NCBI RefSeq assembly: GCF_004768465.1
Contig: NZ_SRMF01000001.1
Coordinates: forward strand, 845,893-909,892
Source: Natronospirillum operosum
Lineage (GTDB): Bacteria; Pseudomonadota; Gammaproteobacteria; Pseudomonadales; Natronospirillaceae
Direction of reading: 5' to 3'
DNA length: 64,000 nt
Part shown: positions 26,859-36,348 of the stretch, in pieces
Numbering within the stretch: position 1 is the first letter of the stretch
Layout: each line of letters opens with the position of its first letter
Translations under genes and position numbers: made by a program
Notes under the pieces: generated by a model
What the model saw: the letters and a program-made list of their open reading frames with translations, nothing else
Database searches by the model: none
Told to the model about the DNA's origin: nothing

Positions 26859-28090
26859 CCGACCAGACAGGCAGTGTCAAAAAAAAGCATCTGGCCCGCA
26901 GCGCTGAGCACCAGCACCTGTCTGCCGGCTGTTCCCCGCAGGAAGCAGAATTGGAGGCAGAGCGTCGCCGCTACCGGGATATCATAGAAGCTTCGCCTTC
27001 GGCCTTGATTCTGGTTGGGCCTGACGGAGGTATTGTGCTGGTGAACCGCGCCACCGAAAGGCTTTTCGGTTACAGCCGGGACGAGTTGCTGGGCAATCCG
27101 GTCGAGATGCTGATCCCGACGTCTGTGCGCACTGGTCACAAGAAATATCGCAAGAGCTACTTTGCTGAGCCTCAGCCCAGAATCATGGGGCAGGGCAGAG
27201 ATCTTTACGGGCTGAGCAAGAATGGCGAGGAGGTTCCGATAGAGGTTGGCCTGACACCGATTCAAATGCCCAACGGGATTCATGCACTCAGCGCCATCAT
27301 TGACCTGACCCGACGCAAGCAGGCCGAAGATGCCCTGGCACTCCAGGCTGATGAACTGGCACGTTCCAACGCGGAGCTGGAACAGTTTGCCTATGTCGCC
27401 TCTCATGACCTGCAGGAGCCTCTGCGCATGGTGCGCAGTTATACCGAGCTGATGCAGAAGCGTCTGCCTGATGATCTCGATGCAAGCGCCCGCAAGGCCA
27501 TGAAATATGTGGTTGAAGGGGCAGAGCGAATGCAGCTGTTGATCGACGATCTGCTCCTGTATTCCCGCGTTGGGCGAGCAGACCTGGCGATTGACCGGGT
27601 AGATGTCAATGCGGTGGTGGATCATGTGATCAACCTGGTCAGTGTGAGTCTTGCGGAACAGCCGGGTGCCTGTATTACCCGTGATGAACTGCCGACAATA
27701 CGGGCATCCGAATCCATGCTGGTACAGCTGTTCCAGAATTTGATTTTCAATGGCCTCAAGTTTCACGGCGAAGAGCCGGCGCGGGTCCATGTCAGCTGCA
27801 AGGAGCTGAAAGACCGCTGGGATTTCTCGGTTCAGGACAATGGCATTGGCATTGATGCAAAGTATGCAGAACGGATTTTTCAGGTCTTTCAACGCTTGCA
27901 CGAACGAGAGCGTTATCCGGGGACCGGCATCGGTCTGGCCATCGCCAAGCGCATTGTCGAGCGCCACGGCGGTGAAATAGGGTTCAAGTGCAAAGTGGGA
28001 AAAAGGGGCACCCGGTTTTACTTCAAGTTGCCCAAGGATCCTGCTGGTAGAAGGGGGGGCTCCCATGAAACAGCAGTCGAGACCGATTGA
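26855..28090 (+). CDS. PAS-domain sensor histidine kinase
   Basis: 411 residues without membrane segments, so a soluble sensor. PAS domain about 40-155 ([17 protein letters not shown] start, [11 protein letters not shown]), coiled linker, HisKA with phospho-accepting histidine in [12 protein letters not shown] near 183, and ATPase domain with [10 protein letters not shown] (N box), DNGIGID (G1) and [12 protein letters not shown] (G2). The HisKA type matches the family common in phytochrome-like and small-regulator (Rcp1-like) pairs. Flanked by two receiver proteins with overlapping genes, so it probably phosphorylates one or both. The ligand of the PAS is unknown. Confidence 0.92.
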   Translation: MTDQTGSVKKKHLARSAEHQHLSAGCSPQEAELEAERRRYRDIIEASPSALILVGPDGGIVLVNRATERLFGYSRDELLGNPVEMLIPTSVRTGHKKYRKSYFAEPQPRIMGQGRDLYGLSKNGEEVPIEVGLTPIQMPNGIHALSAIIDLTRRKQAEDALALQADELARSNAELEQFAYVASHDLQEPLRMVRSYTELMQKRLPDDLDASARKAMKYVVEGAERMQLLIDDLLLYSRVGRADLAIDRVDVNAVVDHVINLVSVSLAEQPGACITRDELPTIRASESMLVQLFQNLIFNGLKFHGEEPARVHVSCKELKDRWDFSVQDNGIGIDAKYAERIFQVFQRLHERERYPGTGIGLAIAKRIVERHGGEIGFKCKVGKRGTRFYFKLPKDPAGRRGGSHETAVETD

Positions 28091-28517
28091 AATCCTTCTG
28101 GTGGAAGATAATCCGGCAGACGTGGATCTGACGCTGGAAAGCTTTGCCGAGATCAGCACCCGCAATCGACTGCACCCGGTCAAGGATGGCGAGGAAGCTC
28201 TGCGCTTTCTGCGCCAGCAGGGAGAATATACCAACGCTGTCCGACCCGACATGATTATGCTGGACCTGAACCTGCCGCGCATGGATGGCCTCGAGGTACT
28301 GGAAATCATAAAGAGTGATCCGGAGCTCAAAACCTTGCCGGTGCTTGTGCTGACCTCATCGCATTCGCAGAAAGACATTCTCGCCAGTTACAGCCTGCAC
28401 GCCAATTGCTACCTGACCAAACCGCTCGGACTGGACCGGTTCTACCAGATTGCACGCGCTGTAGAGTCATTCTGGTTCGACCTGGTGGCACTGCCCAGGA
28501 CAGAACGTCCGGGTTGA
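28065..28517 (+). CDS. Single-domain response regulator, Rcp1-like
   Basis: 150 residues, a receiver domain only: acidic pair in [10 protein letters not shown] near 12, phospho-acceptor in [13 protein letters not shown] near 66, and KPL (CYLTKPLG) near 118. It has the extended loop typical of Rcp1-type regulators paired with PAS or phytochrome kinases. It overlaps the kinase gene by 26 bp. With no output domain it may pass phosphate on or bind a partner, perhaps tuning the GGDEF-EAL protein of the same operon (inference). Confidence 0.92.
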   Translation: MKQQSRPIEILLVEDNPADVDLTLESFAEISTRNRLHPVKDGEEALRFLRQQGEYTNAVRPDMIMLDLNLPRMDGLEVLEIIKSDPELKTLPVLVLTSSHSQKDILASYSLHANCYLTKPLGLDRFYQIARAVESFWFDLVALPRTERPG

Positions 28518-28678
28518 GAAATGTCGCCCATAGACACCGTTCTGTTGGCACAGTAGCCAACTTCCATGCTCTATCAGGCTTCGCTAGCCGATGCTAGAAT
28601 GCGGTCGCTGTGTATTGTCCAAGCCGCATTTCCCGAGAACAGGTTTGTACAGCGCCCTGTCGAGCAAGGAGAATCTTC

Positions 28679-29134
28679 ATGGGTATAGCGATTGCTCTGC
28701 ATACTCTGGCCGCAGTGATCTGGGTCGGTGGCATGTTTTTCGCCTACATGGCGATGCGACCAGCGGTCGTGGAGACTGTGGAGCCTGCTGAGCGCGGGCT
28801 GTTGTGGCATCGAACACTGAACCGTTTCTTTCTGTGGGTCTGGGTTTCGATCGCTGTGCTTTTGCTGACCGGCTACTGGATGGTGTTCAGCGTCTTTGGA
28901 GGCATGGCTGGTGCCGGGTGGCATATCCATCTGATGCAGGGCCTGGGTATCGTAATGATGCTGGTCTTTCTGCATGTCTATTTCGCGCCATTTCGGCGCT
29001 TGCGGCTGGCCATAGCCGACAGCAATCCCGAGGAAGCAGGCCGGCGGGTAGGCCAGATTCGCAAGCTGGTGGCGTTCAATCTGGTTCTGGGGGTGATTGT
29101 CGTGCTGGTCGGTTCCGGGGGACGTTTTTTCTGA
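28679..29134 (+). CDS. CopD-domain membrane protein
   Basis: 151 residues, four predicted membrane helices (about 3-24, 46-70, 80-105, 128-148). The N-terminal ALHTLAAVIWVGGMFFAYMAMRP is the CopD/YcnJ-type signature with conserved histidine, and HIHLMQGLG and LHVYFAPFRRL follow. CopD proteins are linked to copper handling, but this is the short form and no CopC or copper enzyme is near, so the function is uncertain. ATG 28679 follows AAGGAGAAT. An inverted repeat ACAGAACG/CGTTCTGT (28500-28545) lies upstream at the end of the previous operon. Confidence 0.8.
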   Translation: MGIAIALHTLAAVIWVGGMFFAYMAMRPAVVETVEPAERGLLWHRTLNRFFLWVWVSIAVLLLTGYWMVFSVFGGMAGAGWHIHLMQGLGIVMMLVFLHVYFAPFRRLRLAIADSNPEEAGRRVGQIRKLVAFNLVLGVIVVLVGSGGRFF

Positions 29135-29149
29135 AGCAAAAGGGATTTT

Positions 29150-29500
29150 ATGAATTTATCGCTGCTTACGTCATTGCCCGTCATGGGCGCGCTCATGGTA
29201 GGGGCGACAGTGGTCGGCATTGCCTGGGCTCTGGTAGTGATTCTGACCAGTGATGACCCGCTGGCGTTGATACTGGTCCCCTTGATCGTCGCGCCGTTTG
29301 CCGTGCCGCTTCTTCTGGGCACCTTCCTGTGGCTGGGGCATGGCTGGGCCCTGATGGCGCTGCGGATAACCCTGGTACTGCTGATGGCCTGGGCCCTGTT
29401 TCTGGACCGGGCCTACGCGCTGAACCTGTTCGTTGTACTGCCCTTGATGAACTATGTGTTCGTCTTCTATGTGGCCTGGCTGTTGCTGTCGTTTGCCTGA
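29150..29500 (+). CDS. Small membrane protein of unknown function
   Basis: 116 residues, almost entirely hydrophobic, with four predicted membrane helices (about 10-32, 40-62, 68-85, 90-114). I recognise no family. It lies 15 bp after the CopD-like gene and its stop directly abuts the start of the flavin monooxygenase, so the three are probably one transcript. Confidence 0.7.
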   Translation: MNLSLLTSLPVMGALMVGATVVGIAWALVVILTSDDPLALILVPLIVAPFAVPLLLGTFLWLGHGWALMALRITLVLLMAWALFLDRAYALNLFVVLPLMNYVFVFYVAWLLLSFA

Positions 29501-30718
29501 ATGAATAGACAACGTATTGCTGTGATTGGTGCCGGTACTGCTGGTCTTGCGGCGGCAACCCTGCTGGCACGCCAGGGGCACGACATCACCCTTGTCGAGC
29601 GCGCCAGCGCGCTGGAGCCAGTGGGTGCAGGGTTGCTGCTGCAGCCTTCGGCCATCGCAACCCTGGCGGACATGGGTTGTCTCGAGCACCTGCTGCAGTA
29701 CGGCCAGAGAATCGATGCTCTCTATGGCTGGACCGGTGGTGGCCGGGCGATCATGCAGGTTGAATATGCCCACCTGAAAGACAGCAGCGAGGTGTTCGGG
29801 CTCGGGGTTCACAGGGCCGCACTGTGCCATGTGCTGGACAGCGCCCTGAGCGCGGTGCAGCATCGACGCTGGCTGGGCTCTGAGGTGTTGTCGATCGAGC
29901 AGGGCGAGCGGGAGGCCATAGTCAGCTTCCGTTGCCAGGCACAGGTCCATAGCGAAGCGTTTGATGCGGTGCTGGTGGCCAACGGCAGCGCCAGCCAACT
30001 GCGACCGCAATCACTGGTGCGTCATGATCGCCTGTACCCCTGGGGTGCGATGTGGCTGATTCGCCCCTTGACGCACAGCCTGTCAGCCCTGAACAAACCC
30101 TGGCTGCAGCAGAAATATGATGGTTCTGCGGTGATGCTGGGCGCCTTGCCCACAGGATGCATGCCGACGGATACCGCGACACCGATGCTGAGCCTGTTCT
30201 GGAGCCTCCCGGTCGCGGCCATTCCTGACTGGCAGGCCGGGTATCTGGATCTGGCGCAGTGGAAAGAGCGCGTAGTGACCTTGTGGCCCGACCTGCAAGG
30301 GCTGATCAGTCACATTGAAAGTCCGTCCGAGTTGCTGCCGGCCACCTACCGAGATGTCATCCTGTCGCGCTGGGGGGAAGGGCGCACCGGCGTGATCGGA
30401 GACGCTGCACATGCGATGAGCCCGCAACTGGGGCAGGGGGCCAACATGGCGTTGCTGGATGCTGCTACTCTGGCGCGGGCAGTACAGAGCAGTGCAGACT
30501 GGGACAGCGTCTGGGCACAGTTTCATGTGGCCAGGCAGGGTTCCATTCGCTTCTATCAGCGCATGAGTCGCCTGCTGACGCCGCTTTTCCAATCCAGAAT
30601 AGTCGGTGCATCATGGGCGCGCGACCTGGCGTTGCCGCTGTCACACCGGGTTCCCTGGATGCGTCGGCAGATGGCAGAAACCGTCGCTGGCAGAAAGCAG
30701 GGCTGGTTACTGAAATGA
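29501..30718 (+). CDS. FAD-dependent aromatic-ring-type monooxygenase
   Basis: 405 residues. N-terminal Rossmann motif GAGTAGLAAATLLARQG near 11-27 binds FAD; GLGVHRAALCHVL near 103 is the DG/substrate region, and GDAAHAMSPQLGQGANMALLDA near 302 is the second FAD motif (GD). This is the UbiH/salicylate-hydroxylase-like group that uses NAD(P)H to hydroxylate substrates. The substrate cannot be named. No partner genes of ubiquinone or aromatic degradation are near. ATG start, immediately after the previous stop. Confidence 0.85.
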   Translation: MNRQRIAVIGAGTAGLAAATLLARQGHDITLVERASALEPVGAGLLLQPSAIATLADMGCLEHLLQYGQRIDALYGWTGGGRAIMQVEYAHLKDSSEVFGLGVHRAALCHVLDSALSAVQHRRWLGSEVLSIEQGEREAIVSFRCQAQVHSEAFDAVLVANGSASQLRPQSLVRHDRLYPWGAMWLIRPLTHSLSALNKPWLQQKYDGSAVMLGALPTGCMPTDTATPMLSLFWSLPVAAIPDWQAGYLDLAQWKERVVTLWPDLQGLISHIESPSELLPATYRDVILSRWGEGRTGVIGDAAHAMSPQLGQGANMALLDAATLARAVQSSADWDSVWAQFHVARQGSIRFYQRMSRLLTPLFQSRIVGASWARDLALPLSHRVPWMRRQMAETVAGRKQGWLLK

Positions 30719-30745
30719 AAGGAATTACAGAGGAGGTTGTGCCTC

Positions 30746-31231
30746 ATGGTTGAACCATTGACCCCGGATCATGTGAAGGCGGCGCTCGAAGCGCTGGGTT
30801 TGAAGGTGTCGATAGAGCATTTCGACAGTTCAACGGCGACATCGCAGGAAGCAGCCGATACGCTGGGGACGGAGCTGGGCAGTATCGTCAAGAGCCTGTG
30901 TTTCCTGATCGGCGACGAGCCGATCATGGTGCTTGGTGCCGGCGACCGGCAGATGGATGATCGCAAGCTGGCAGCATTGCGTGGTGTGGGTCGCAAGAAA
31001 GTCAGGATGGCCAGACCGGAGCAGTCCATCGAGTTCAGCGGTTACGCGCCCGGTGGGGTGCCGCCGATTGGTCACCGCGTGAGCATGCCGATCTATATCG
31101 ACGACACGCTGGCCCGATTCGAGACCGTATACGCAGCAGCAGGGGCCTCCGATACGATATTCCGGATCGCCTACAGCAAGTTGCTGGAGGTTACCGGGGG
31201 CGAGGTAGTGGATGTGGCTCGCAATGTCTGA
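30746..31231 (+). CDS. YbaK/EbsC-family aminoacyl-tRNA deacylase
   Basis: 161 residues from ATG 30746 behind AGAGGAGG. Members of this family hydrolyse mischarged tRNAs (YbaK: Cys-tRNA-Pro). Visible motifs: IVKSLCFLIGDEPIMVLGAGDRQMD with the conserved lysine near 50, and GYAPGGVPPIGH near 98-110, the substrate-pocket signature. A TTG at 30737 could add three residues. Which mischarged tRNA is cleaned is not decidable by eye. Confidence 0.88.
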   Translation: MVEPLTPDHVKAALEALGLKVSIEHFDSSTATSQEAADTLGTELGSIVKSLCFLIGDEPIMVLGAGDRQMDDRKLAALRGVGRKKVRMARPEQSIEFSGYAPGGVPPIGHRVSMPIYIDDTLARFETVYAAAGASDTIFRIAYSKLLEVTGGEVVDVARNV

Positions 31232-31243
31232 GGGCGCTCACTG

Positions 31244-32140
31244 ATGTCGACCTGGTCGCAGAATTTATGGGTGAAAGCAACTCCGGTGCTGTTTGTGTTG
31301 CTGTGGAGCACGGGCTTTATCGGCGCCAAGTACGGTCTGCCCTATGCCGAGCCCTATACCTTCCTGTTCGTGCGCTTTGTGTGCACGCTGTTTCTGCTGT
31401 ACCTGCTGATTCGCCTGTTGGGCGAACACTGGCCCACCGAGCCCAGGCTCTGGTTCCATATCGCCGTGGTCGGGGTGCTGGTGCACGGCATCTACCTGGG
31501 GGCGGTGTTTACCGCCATCAAGCTGGGCATGCCGGCCGGGGTCACGGCGCTGATCGTGGGCCTGCAACCGCTGGTAACGGCAGGTCTGGCGCGCTCCTGG
31601 CTGGGTGAGCGCATCAGCGGCCGCCAGTGGATCGGAATAGTGCTGGGTCTGGTCGGTATTGTCATGGTGATGGGCGAGAAGCTCGACCTGGCCAACCCCG
31701 AAGCACTGTTCGTCGGTTTTGGCTGGGCGGCTGTGGTGTCGGCATTTTCGGCGTTGTTGGGTATCTCTGTGGGTACTCTGTATCAGAAGCGCCACTGCAC
31801 CGGCATGCCGCTGGTCACCGGCACCTTTATCCAGTACATGGGGGCCATGGTGGTGCTCGGCGTGGCCGCAATGCTGTTCGAGACACGAGAAATTGACTGG
31901 ACTCCTACCTTTGTTGCGGCCTTGCTGTGGCTTATATTCGGGCTCTCCATCGCCGCCATCCTGTTGCTGATGACGCTGATCCGCCGCGGTGAGGCGTCCC
32001 GGGTGGCCAGCCTGTTCTATCTGGTGCCACCAGTGACCGCACTGGAGGCCTGGATACTTTTCGGGGAGCGCCTTGGTCCCATGGCCCTGGTAGGCATCGC
32101 AGTGGCTGTCAGTGGTGTGGCACTGGCCAACCGACGGTAA
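31244..32140 (+). CDS. EamA/DMT-family transporter
   Basis: 298 residues, ten predicted membrane helices in two EamA repeats. PVLFVLLWSTGFIGAKYGLPYAEPYTFLFVRF near the N-terminus is typical, with a second repeat starting near 160 (SAFSALLGISVGTLYQKRH). Drug/metabolite transporter superfamily; substrate unknown. It starts 12 bp after the YbaK stop, and a small gene follows at once. Confidence 0.88.
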   Translation: MSTWSQNLWVKATPVLFVLLWSTGFIGAKYGLPYAEPYTFLFVRFVCTLFLLYLLIRLLGEHWPTEPRLWFHIAVVGVLVHGIYLGAVFTAIKLGMPAGVTALIVGLQPLVTAGLARSWLGERISGRQWIGIVLGLVGIVMVMGEKLDLANPEALFVGFGWAAVVSAFSALLGISVGTLYQKRHCTGMPLVTGTFIQYMGAMVVLGVAAMLFETREIDWTPTFVAALLWLIFGLSIAAILLLMTLIRRGEASRVASLFYLVPPVTALEAWILFGERLGPMALVGIAVAVSGVALANRR

Positions 32141-32145
32141 CAGAT

Positions 32146-32508
32146 ATGAATGTCATCGAAGAGTCGATCCGCCTGCACGACCTTGCTTGGCGCGATCACA
32201 GCCGGTTCGCCGAGCATCTGGAGCAAGCTGCGAAGCTGCTGCGGGCGGAGTACGAGGATGGTGAGCGGGACTCGTTGCTGATCAACAACTATGCGGCAGT
32301 GCTGCTTGATCTCCATAGGGATGCGGAAGCACTGGCGTTGCTGCAGTCATCAGTGCCTGATTGTGCCGAGCATTGTTTGAACACTGCCATTGCCATAGCG
32401 AAATCAGCTTATGATCTGGCCCGGATCAGACAATGGAATCTGGCAACTGCGGACTATCCGCGCCGGCAGGGTGCTCTGGTGGCCTATATGGACTGGCAGG
32501 GACTCTGA
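32146..32508 (+). CDS. Hypothetical protein, helical
   Basis: 120 residues, alpha-helical by composition, with AAVLLDLHRDAEALALLQSSV resembling a tetratricopeptide-like helical hairpin (about 50-75). No family recognised. ATG is 5 bp after the transporter stop, so translation is probably coupled. A stretch CNTAIAIAKSAYDLARIRQW continues the helical pattern. Confidence 0.6.
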   Translation: MNVIEESIRLHDLAWRDHSRFAEHLEQAAKLLRAEYEDGERDSLLINNYAAVLLDLHRDAEALALLQSSVPDCAEHCLNTAIAIAKSAYDLARIRQWNLATADYPRRQGALVAYMDWQGL

Positions 32509-32593
32509 TCGCAGTGTCGGCTGGGCGCTTTATCAGGCCAACAGAATGGCCGCAACCGGACTGAAACCCTGAACAGAGAGGAAGCATGACATC

Positions 32594-32911
32594 ATGAGCG
32601 AAATCGCCCAGACCCCGAAGCCGCCCTACTATGCGGTTATCTTTACCTCCCTCCGCACCGAGGGGGACCATGGCTATGGTGCCATGGCCGACCGCATGCT
32701 GGCCCTGGCCGCGCAACAGGAAGGCTTTCTGGGCATTGAGTCGGCACGCGAGGGGCTGGGTATCACGGTATCCTACTGGGACAGTCTGGAAGCCATCAGA
32801 AACTGGAAGCAGCACAGCGAGCACCAGGAGGCGCAGCAACTCGGGCGTTCAACCTGGTACTCGGCATTCAGGGTGCGGATCACGAAAGTCGAGCGAGAAT
32901 ACGGAGCCTGA
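32594..32911 (+). CDS. Antibiotic biosynthesis monooxygenase (ABM)-domain protein
   Basis: 105 residues, a ferredoxin-like ABM fold: YYAVIFTSLRTE strand, GYGAMADRMLALAAQQEGFLGIESAREG with the characteristic PGF/EGFLG turn, ISYWDSLEAIRNWKQHSEHQEAQ, and a final strand VRITKVERE. Such proteins are small oxygenases or heme/quinone-binding relatives of YgiN and HmoB. ATG 32594 behind AGAGAGGAAG. No catalytic partner nearby. Confidence 0.85.
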   Translation: MSEIAQTPKPPYYAVIFTSLRTEGDHGYGAMADRMLALAAQQEGFLGIESAREGLGITVSYWDSLEAIRNWKQHSEHQEAQQLGRSTWYSAFRVRITKVEREYGA

Positions 32912-32928
32912 ACAGGCTCCGTTCCTGT

Positions 32929-34998
32929 TCAGTTCAGCCGTCGGTAGCGGTAGCGCGTACTGTAGTCATCCTGCGAAATGCACTGGAAACTGCCGTCAGG
33001 CTCCCTGCGCACCACTTCACAGCGCACAGGCTCTGCTTCCAGGACCTCCCAGGGTGAGAAATCATCCTGGCAGCTGTTGCGTTCGCGGGCTTCACGCGGT
33101 CCCCAGATCAGGGCGCGGTTGTCCGCCGACCACTCGAAACGTTCTTCAAAGACACTGCAGTTGCCTTCAATCTCGGCGTATTCGGCCTGTCCATCCGTGC
33201 CCAGATAATCCTCACCAATATCGAACCAGCTGCATTCCTCGAAATAGGAAAGCTGGTACCGGCCGGGCTGGATGGGCATGCCTGCCGAAGCAGATGGCTG
33301 CACCTGCAGCGTCTGGGTGAGGGCCAGACCGTCTGGTGCCATGCCCAGCCAGCCGCCGATATCGAGGTGTTCCAGATGGTTGGCCATGTCGGTCAGGTTC
33401 ATGAGGGCATCACAGTTGCCGGCCATGTCCATGCCGCCGGTGGCGGGCTGCGGGTAGCTGTCCATTGGCAGGTCTTCCAGATGGCGCACGAAGCCGGGCA
33501 GATCCATGGACCCGGCGAACAGCGCATTGCGGTGCTCGACGGAACCCAGGACCAGCGCACGATTGCGGGCCTGTTCGCCATGGTAGACCACCAGATAATC
33601 ACCGCTGATACGCACCTGCATCGGCGCGTCTGGCAGGGGCAGGGTGGCCGAATCTCCGCTGTCCGGTACCTGAAAGCCTGGCGGCAATTCCAGGGCTTCG
33701 GCCAGAATCATGGCCAGCCGCTGCGGGTTTTCGGCCCGTATGGCGAGCAACCCGTCGAATGATGTCCAGTCTTCCTCCTCTGCTGCCTGCAGGTCCATGT
33801 CGAACAGTTCCAGAATCAGGCCCTCGGCTCCCTGCGCCATGGCGGAGCCTGCGAGGACAGCAGCCATGTTGATGTCCGCCAGATCGGACTGCAGTTCCAC
33901 CAGGGGTGGACAGGTCCAGTCGGCATTGATGGCCCGGTTGCGCCAGGCCAGCAGGGTGTCTCCCAACTGATTGACATTCAGGGTCAGGCCCATGCGCAGC
34001 AGGCTGTCTCCGGGCTGGTCCAGATCGACCGGTAGACGGCCTTCCAGAGCGGCGAGCTCCTGCAGCACCTGGGCGTCGCTCAGTGTCAGCACGCCAAATC
34101 GGTCCAGTTGCAATTGCCCGTCCTGCACGGTGAGGTCGCTCATACCCCAGAGTATCTCCGGGGTGACCTCGGCGAAATCGATCAGCTCGGCCCTGCAGAG
34201 CGCCATGTCCGGATCGTCCATGGCCGTCCGATACTCGGGTACAAAGCGTTTCAGGTCCTGGGTCAGTGACGGGTTGTCGGCGGCCAGCACAGCGCGGGTC
34301 AGGCCGGCATAATCGAACCACCAGAAATCCGATCCGGTCAGGCTGTGCCGGCTGATCAGATCGTCCACCCGACCACTGTCGGCGAACGAAGGGGCCTGAA
34401 GGCTTTCTTCCAGACGCTCTGCGATCTGAGCTCCGGTCATCTCGCCGGGGCTCATCATGAACCGGGCAGTATCGGCAGACACCCAAAGATGGCTGTGAAT
34501 CGGCACAGCGGGATCATTGTTCAGCGGGTAGAGCCGGCCGCCGGCGGTTTCCTGGACTGCGTTTGTCGCTACCGGCAGGCCCTGCTCGGACAGCCAGCTC
34601 AGCAGTTGGGTGTCCGAGGTCAGGTCAACCCGAATCACTGCCACCAGGCCGGCGTGGTAGGCCGTAAGCCAACCTTGCGGGTCAAGGCCCAGAGTGGACT
34701 CCACCGTGTCCGGGCCGTCGGCAAACAGGCGCTCCACTTCAGCCTGCAGGCGCACGAACAGAGGAATGTCCTCCGCTGCCAGGTCCTGCATGGTGCTGAG
34801 AAAAGTCTGCTGCCGGATGTCACCCATCAGACTCTGGGTGGCTACCAGATCATCCAGCCGGGTCTGGTAGTGAAACAGGCTGTCCGCAGGTATATCGGCA
34901 AGATGGGGGTTGGTGTCCGCGAGCAGCGCCTGAAATCCGGTGGCACTAAGCAGGGTAGCCAGCACTGCGGTGCTGGCGAGGCGAGAAATCAGAGTCAT
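32929..34998 (-). CDS. Large exported protein of unknown function
   Basis: 689 residues with a clear signal peptide (MTLISRLASTAVLATLLSAT..., cleavage after ALLADT or nearby), so periplasmic or outer-membrane associated. I moved the start to ATG 34998 because AAAGGAAGC lies just upstream; the longer frame adds 28 unlikely residues. The body is acidic, with repeated phrases of the kind LAAEDIPLFVRLQAEVERL, and ends in a cysteine-containing segment (CSWFDIGEDYLG; CSVFEERFEWS; CQDDFSPWEV; CEVVRREPDGSFQC). I recognise no domain. Monocistronic, convergent with the ABM gene. Confidence 0.85.
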   Translation of the reverse strand: MTLISRLASTAVLATLLSATGFQALLADTNPHLADIPADSLFHYQTRLDDLVATQSLMGDIRQQTFLSTMQDLAAEDIPLFVRLQAEVERLFADGPDTVESTLGLDPQGWLTAYHAGLVAVIRVDLTSDTQLLSWLSEQGLPVATNAVQETAGGRLYPLNNDPAVPIHSHLWVSADTARFMMSPGEMTGAQIAERLEESLQAPSFADSGRVDDLISRHSLTGSDFWWFDYAGLTRAVLAADNPSLTQDLKRFVPEYRTAMDDPDMALCRAELIDFAEVTPEILWGMSDLTVQDGQLQLDRFGVLTLSDAQVLQELAALEGRLPVDLDQPGDSLLRMGLTLNVNQLGDTLLAWRNRAINADWTCPPLVELQSDLADINMAAVLAGSAMAQGAEGLILELFDMDLQAAEEEDWTSFDGLLAIRAENPQRLAMILAEALELPPGFQVPDSGDSATLPLPDAPMQVRISGDYLVVYHGEQARNRALVLGSVEHRNALFAGSMDLPGFVRHLEDLPMDSYPQPATGGMDMAGNCDALMNLTDMANHLEHLDIGGWLGMAPDGLALTQTLQVQPSASAGMPIQPGRYQLSYFEECSWFDIGEDYLGTDGQAEYAEIEGNCSVFEERFEWSADNRALIWGPREARERNSCQDDFSPWEVLEAEPVRCEVVRREPDGSFQCISQDDYSTRYRYRRLN

Positions 34999-35123
34999 AA
35001 TGCTTCCTTTCTGAAATACAGAAGTCCTGAAGAAGCGCATTTTGGACAATGTCCCGCCCGCTGGCAACTGTGGCAGTGCCATAGAGTGACAAAGATCACG
35101 GCGTCGGCTCTGCCGGAGCGCGG

Positions 35124-35330
35124 TTACTCGAGGCGGAAGCCGATCTTCACCACGACCTGGAAGTGGGCAATCCTGCCGTCCTCGATATGGCCCCGTGACT
35201 CGATCACTTCATACCAGTCCATGTTGCGCACACTCTCCGAAGCCTTGGCGATGGCATTGCGGATGGCGTCATCGGTCCCGGTGCTGGACGATCCGGCGAT
35301 TTCTATGAGCTTGTAGACATGATCGGACAT
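35124..35330 (-). CDS. Dodecin
   Basis: 68 residues from ATG 35330 behind AGGAGAGAAG. Dodecins form hollow 12-mers that store flavins. MSDHVYKLIEIAGSSSTGTDDAIRNAIAKAS and the flavin-stacking tryptophan in MDWYEVIESRGHIEDGRI near 36 are diagnostic, and the final strand HFQVVVKIGFRLE fits. The N-terminal extension in the longer frame is spurious. Divergent from the desaturase gene. Confidence 0.95.
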   Translation of the reverse strand: MSDHVYKLIEIAGSSSTGTDDAIRNAIAKASESVRNMDWYEVIESRGHIEDGRIAHFQVVVKIGFRLE

Positions 35331-35502
35331 TTCTTCTCTCCTGCTGGTCGGCTTTGACATGGGTGTCGCTGACAGTGTAGACGCCTTGCGCCGTCTTCGC
35401 GGCCCGCAGGCCGTAATCTGCACTGGCTCACAAACTGGCCCGGCTGCGGTTTGTCTTTTCGCTGCAAGGCGATACCCTGAGCGCTGACAGGCGGGATGCC
35501 GC

Positions 35503-36330
35503 ATGGAATCCGACTATTCAGACAGGGAGATCGGGATTGTGCAAGACGATAGCAGGGAACGCCTGAAGGCGGTTCAATGGAAAGACCTGTTGCAGCTTGG
35601 GCCGCGGGATGTAGTCCATGAAATGACACTGTCGCTGCCCTGGCTGCTGGCCTCCTGGGTAGCGGCGGCATATGGCCAGTACGTGGTGGCCCTGGCTTGT
35701 TCCTTCATGTTCTTTCTCACCGGGCTGCGCCAGGTGCACAATGCCTACCATTATGCTCTGGGGATTCCCCGCCGCAGTACCGAGTGGTTCATGGGGGTAT
35801 TCAGCGTGCTGATGCTGGGGTCCATGCATGCGGTCCAGATCAACCACCTGCGCCATCACCGCCACTGCATGGACGACGAGGATGTGGAGGCCATGAGTGC
35901 CCGCATGCCGTGGTGGAAGGCGTTGCTGTTCGGGCCGCTGTTTCCGTTGCTGCTGCACCGCAAGGCGCTACAGGTCGGCCGGCCCCGACAGCGCCGCTGG
36001 ATACTGGCCGAGCTCGCGGCCAACCTGGTGTGGATCGGACTGGTCTTCGGCGTACTGGACTGGACCTGGCTGCAGTATCATGTGGTCGCCATGGCCATTG
36101 GCCAGTGTCTGACCGCTTTCTTTGCGGTCTGGCTGGTGCATCACGGCTGTGAGCCGGGTGGCGTTCTTGCGCGCACGGTGCGGGGCAGGGCAAAGGCCTG
36201 GCTGACCTACAACATGTTCTTCCATATTGAGCACCACCTGTTTCCGGCCGTACCGACCCGCCGCCTGCCCGTGTTGGCAGAAAGAATCGACCGGCAGCGG
36301 CCGGATCTGGCGGCGAAGCGGGTGTTCTGA
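35503..36330 (+). CDS. Fatty-acid desaturase-like membrane protein
   Basis: 275 residues with several membrane helices (about 45-62, 66-85, 100-115, 165-215) and the three histidine boxes of membrane di-iron desaturases: HNAYH near 78, HLRHHRH near 115 and HIEHH near 245, plus an extra HHGC near 210. Whether it desaturates lipids or hydroxylates another substrate is unknown. No electron donor gene is adjacent. Confidence 0.85.
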   Translation: MESDYSDREIGIVQDDSRERLKAVQWKDLLQLGPRDVVHEMTLSLPWLLASWVAAAYGQYVVALACSFMFFLTGLRQVHNAYHYALGIPRRSTEWFMGVFSVLMLGSMHAVQINHLRHHRHCMDDEDVEAMSARMPWWKALLFGPLFPLLLHRKALQVGRPRQRRWILAELAANLVWIGLVFGVLDWTWLQYHVVAMAIGQCLTAFFAVWLVHHGCEPGGVLARTVRGRAKAWLTYNMFFHIEHHLFPAVPTRRLPVLAERIDRQRPDLAAKRVF

Positions 36331-36348
36331 GCTGTTGCAATCAGCCGA

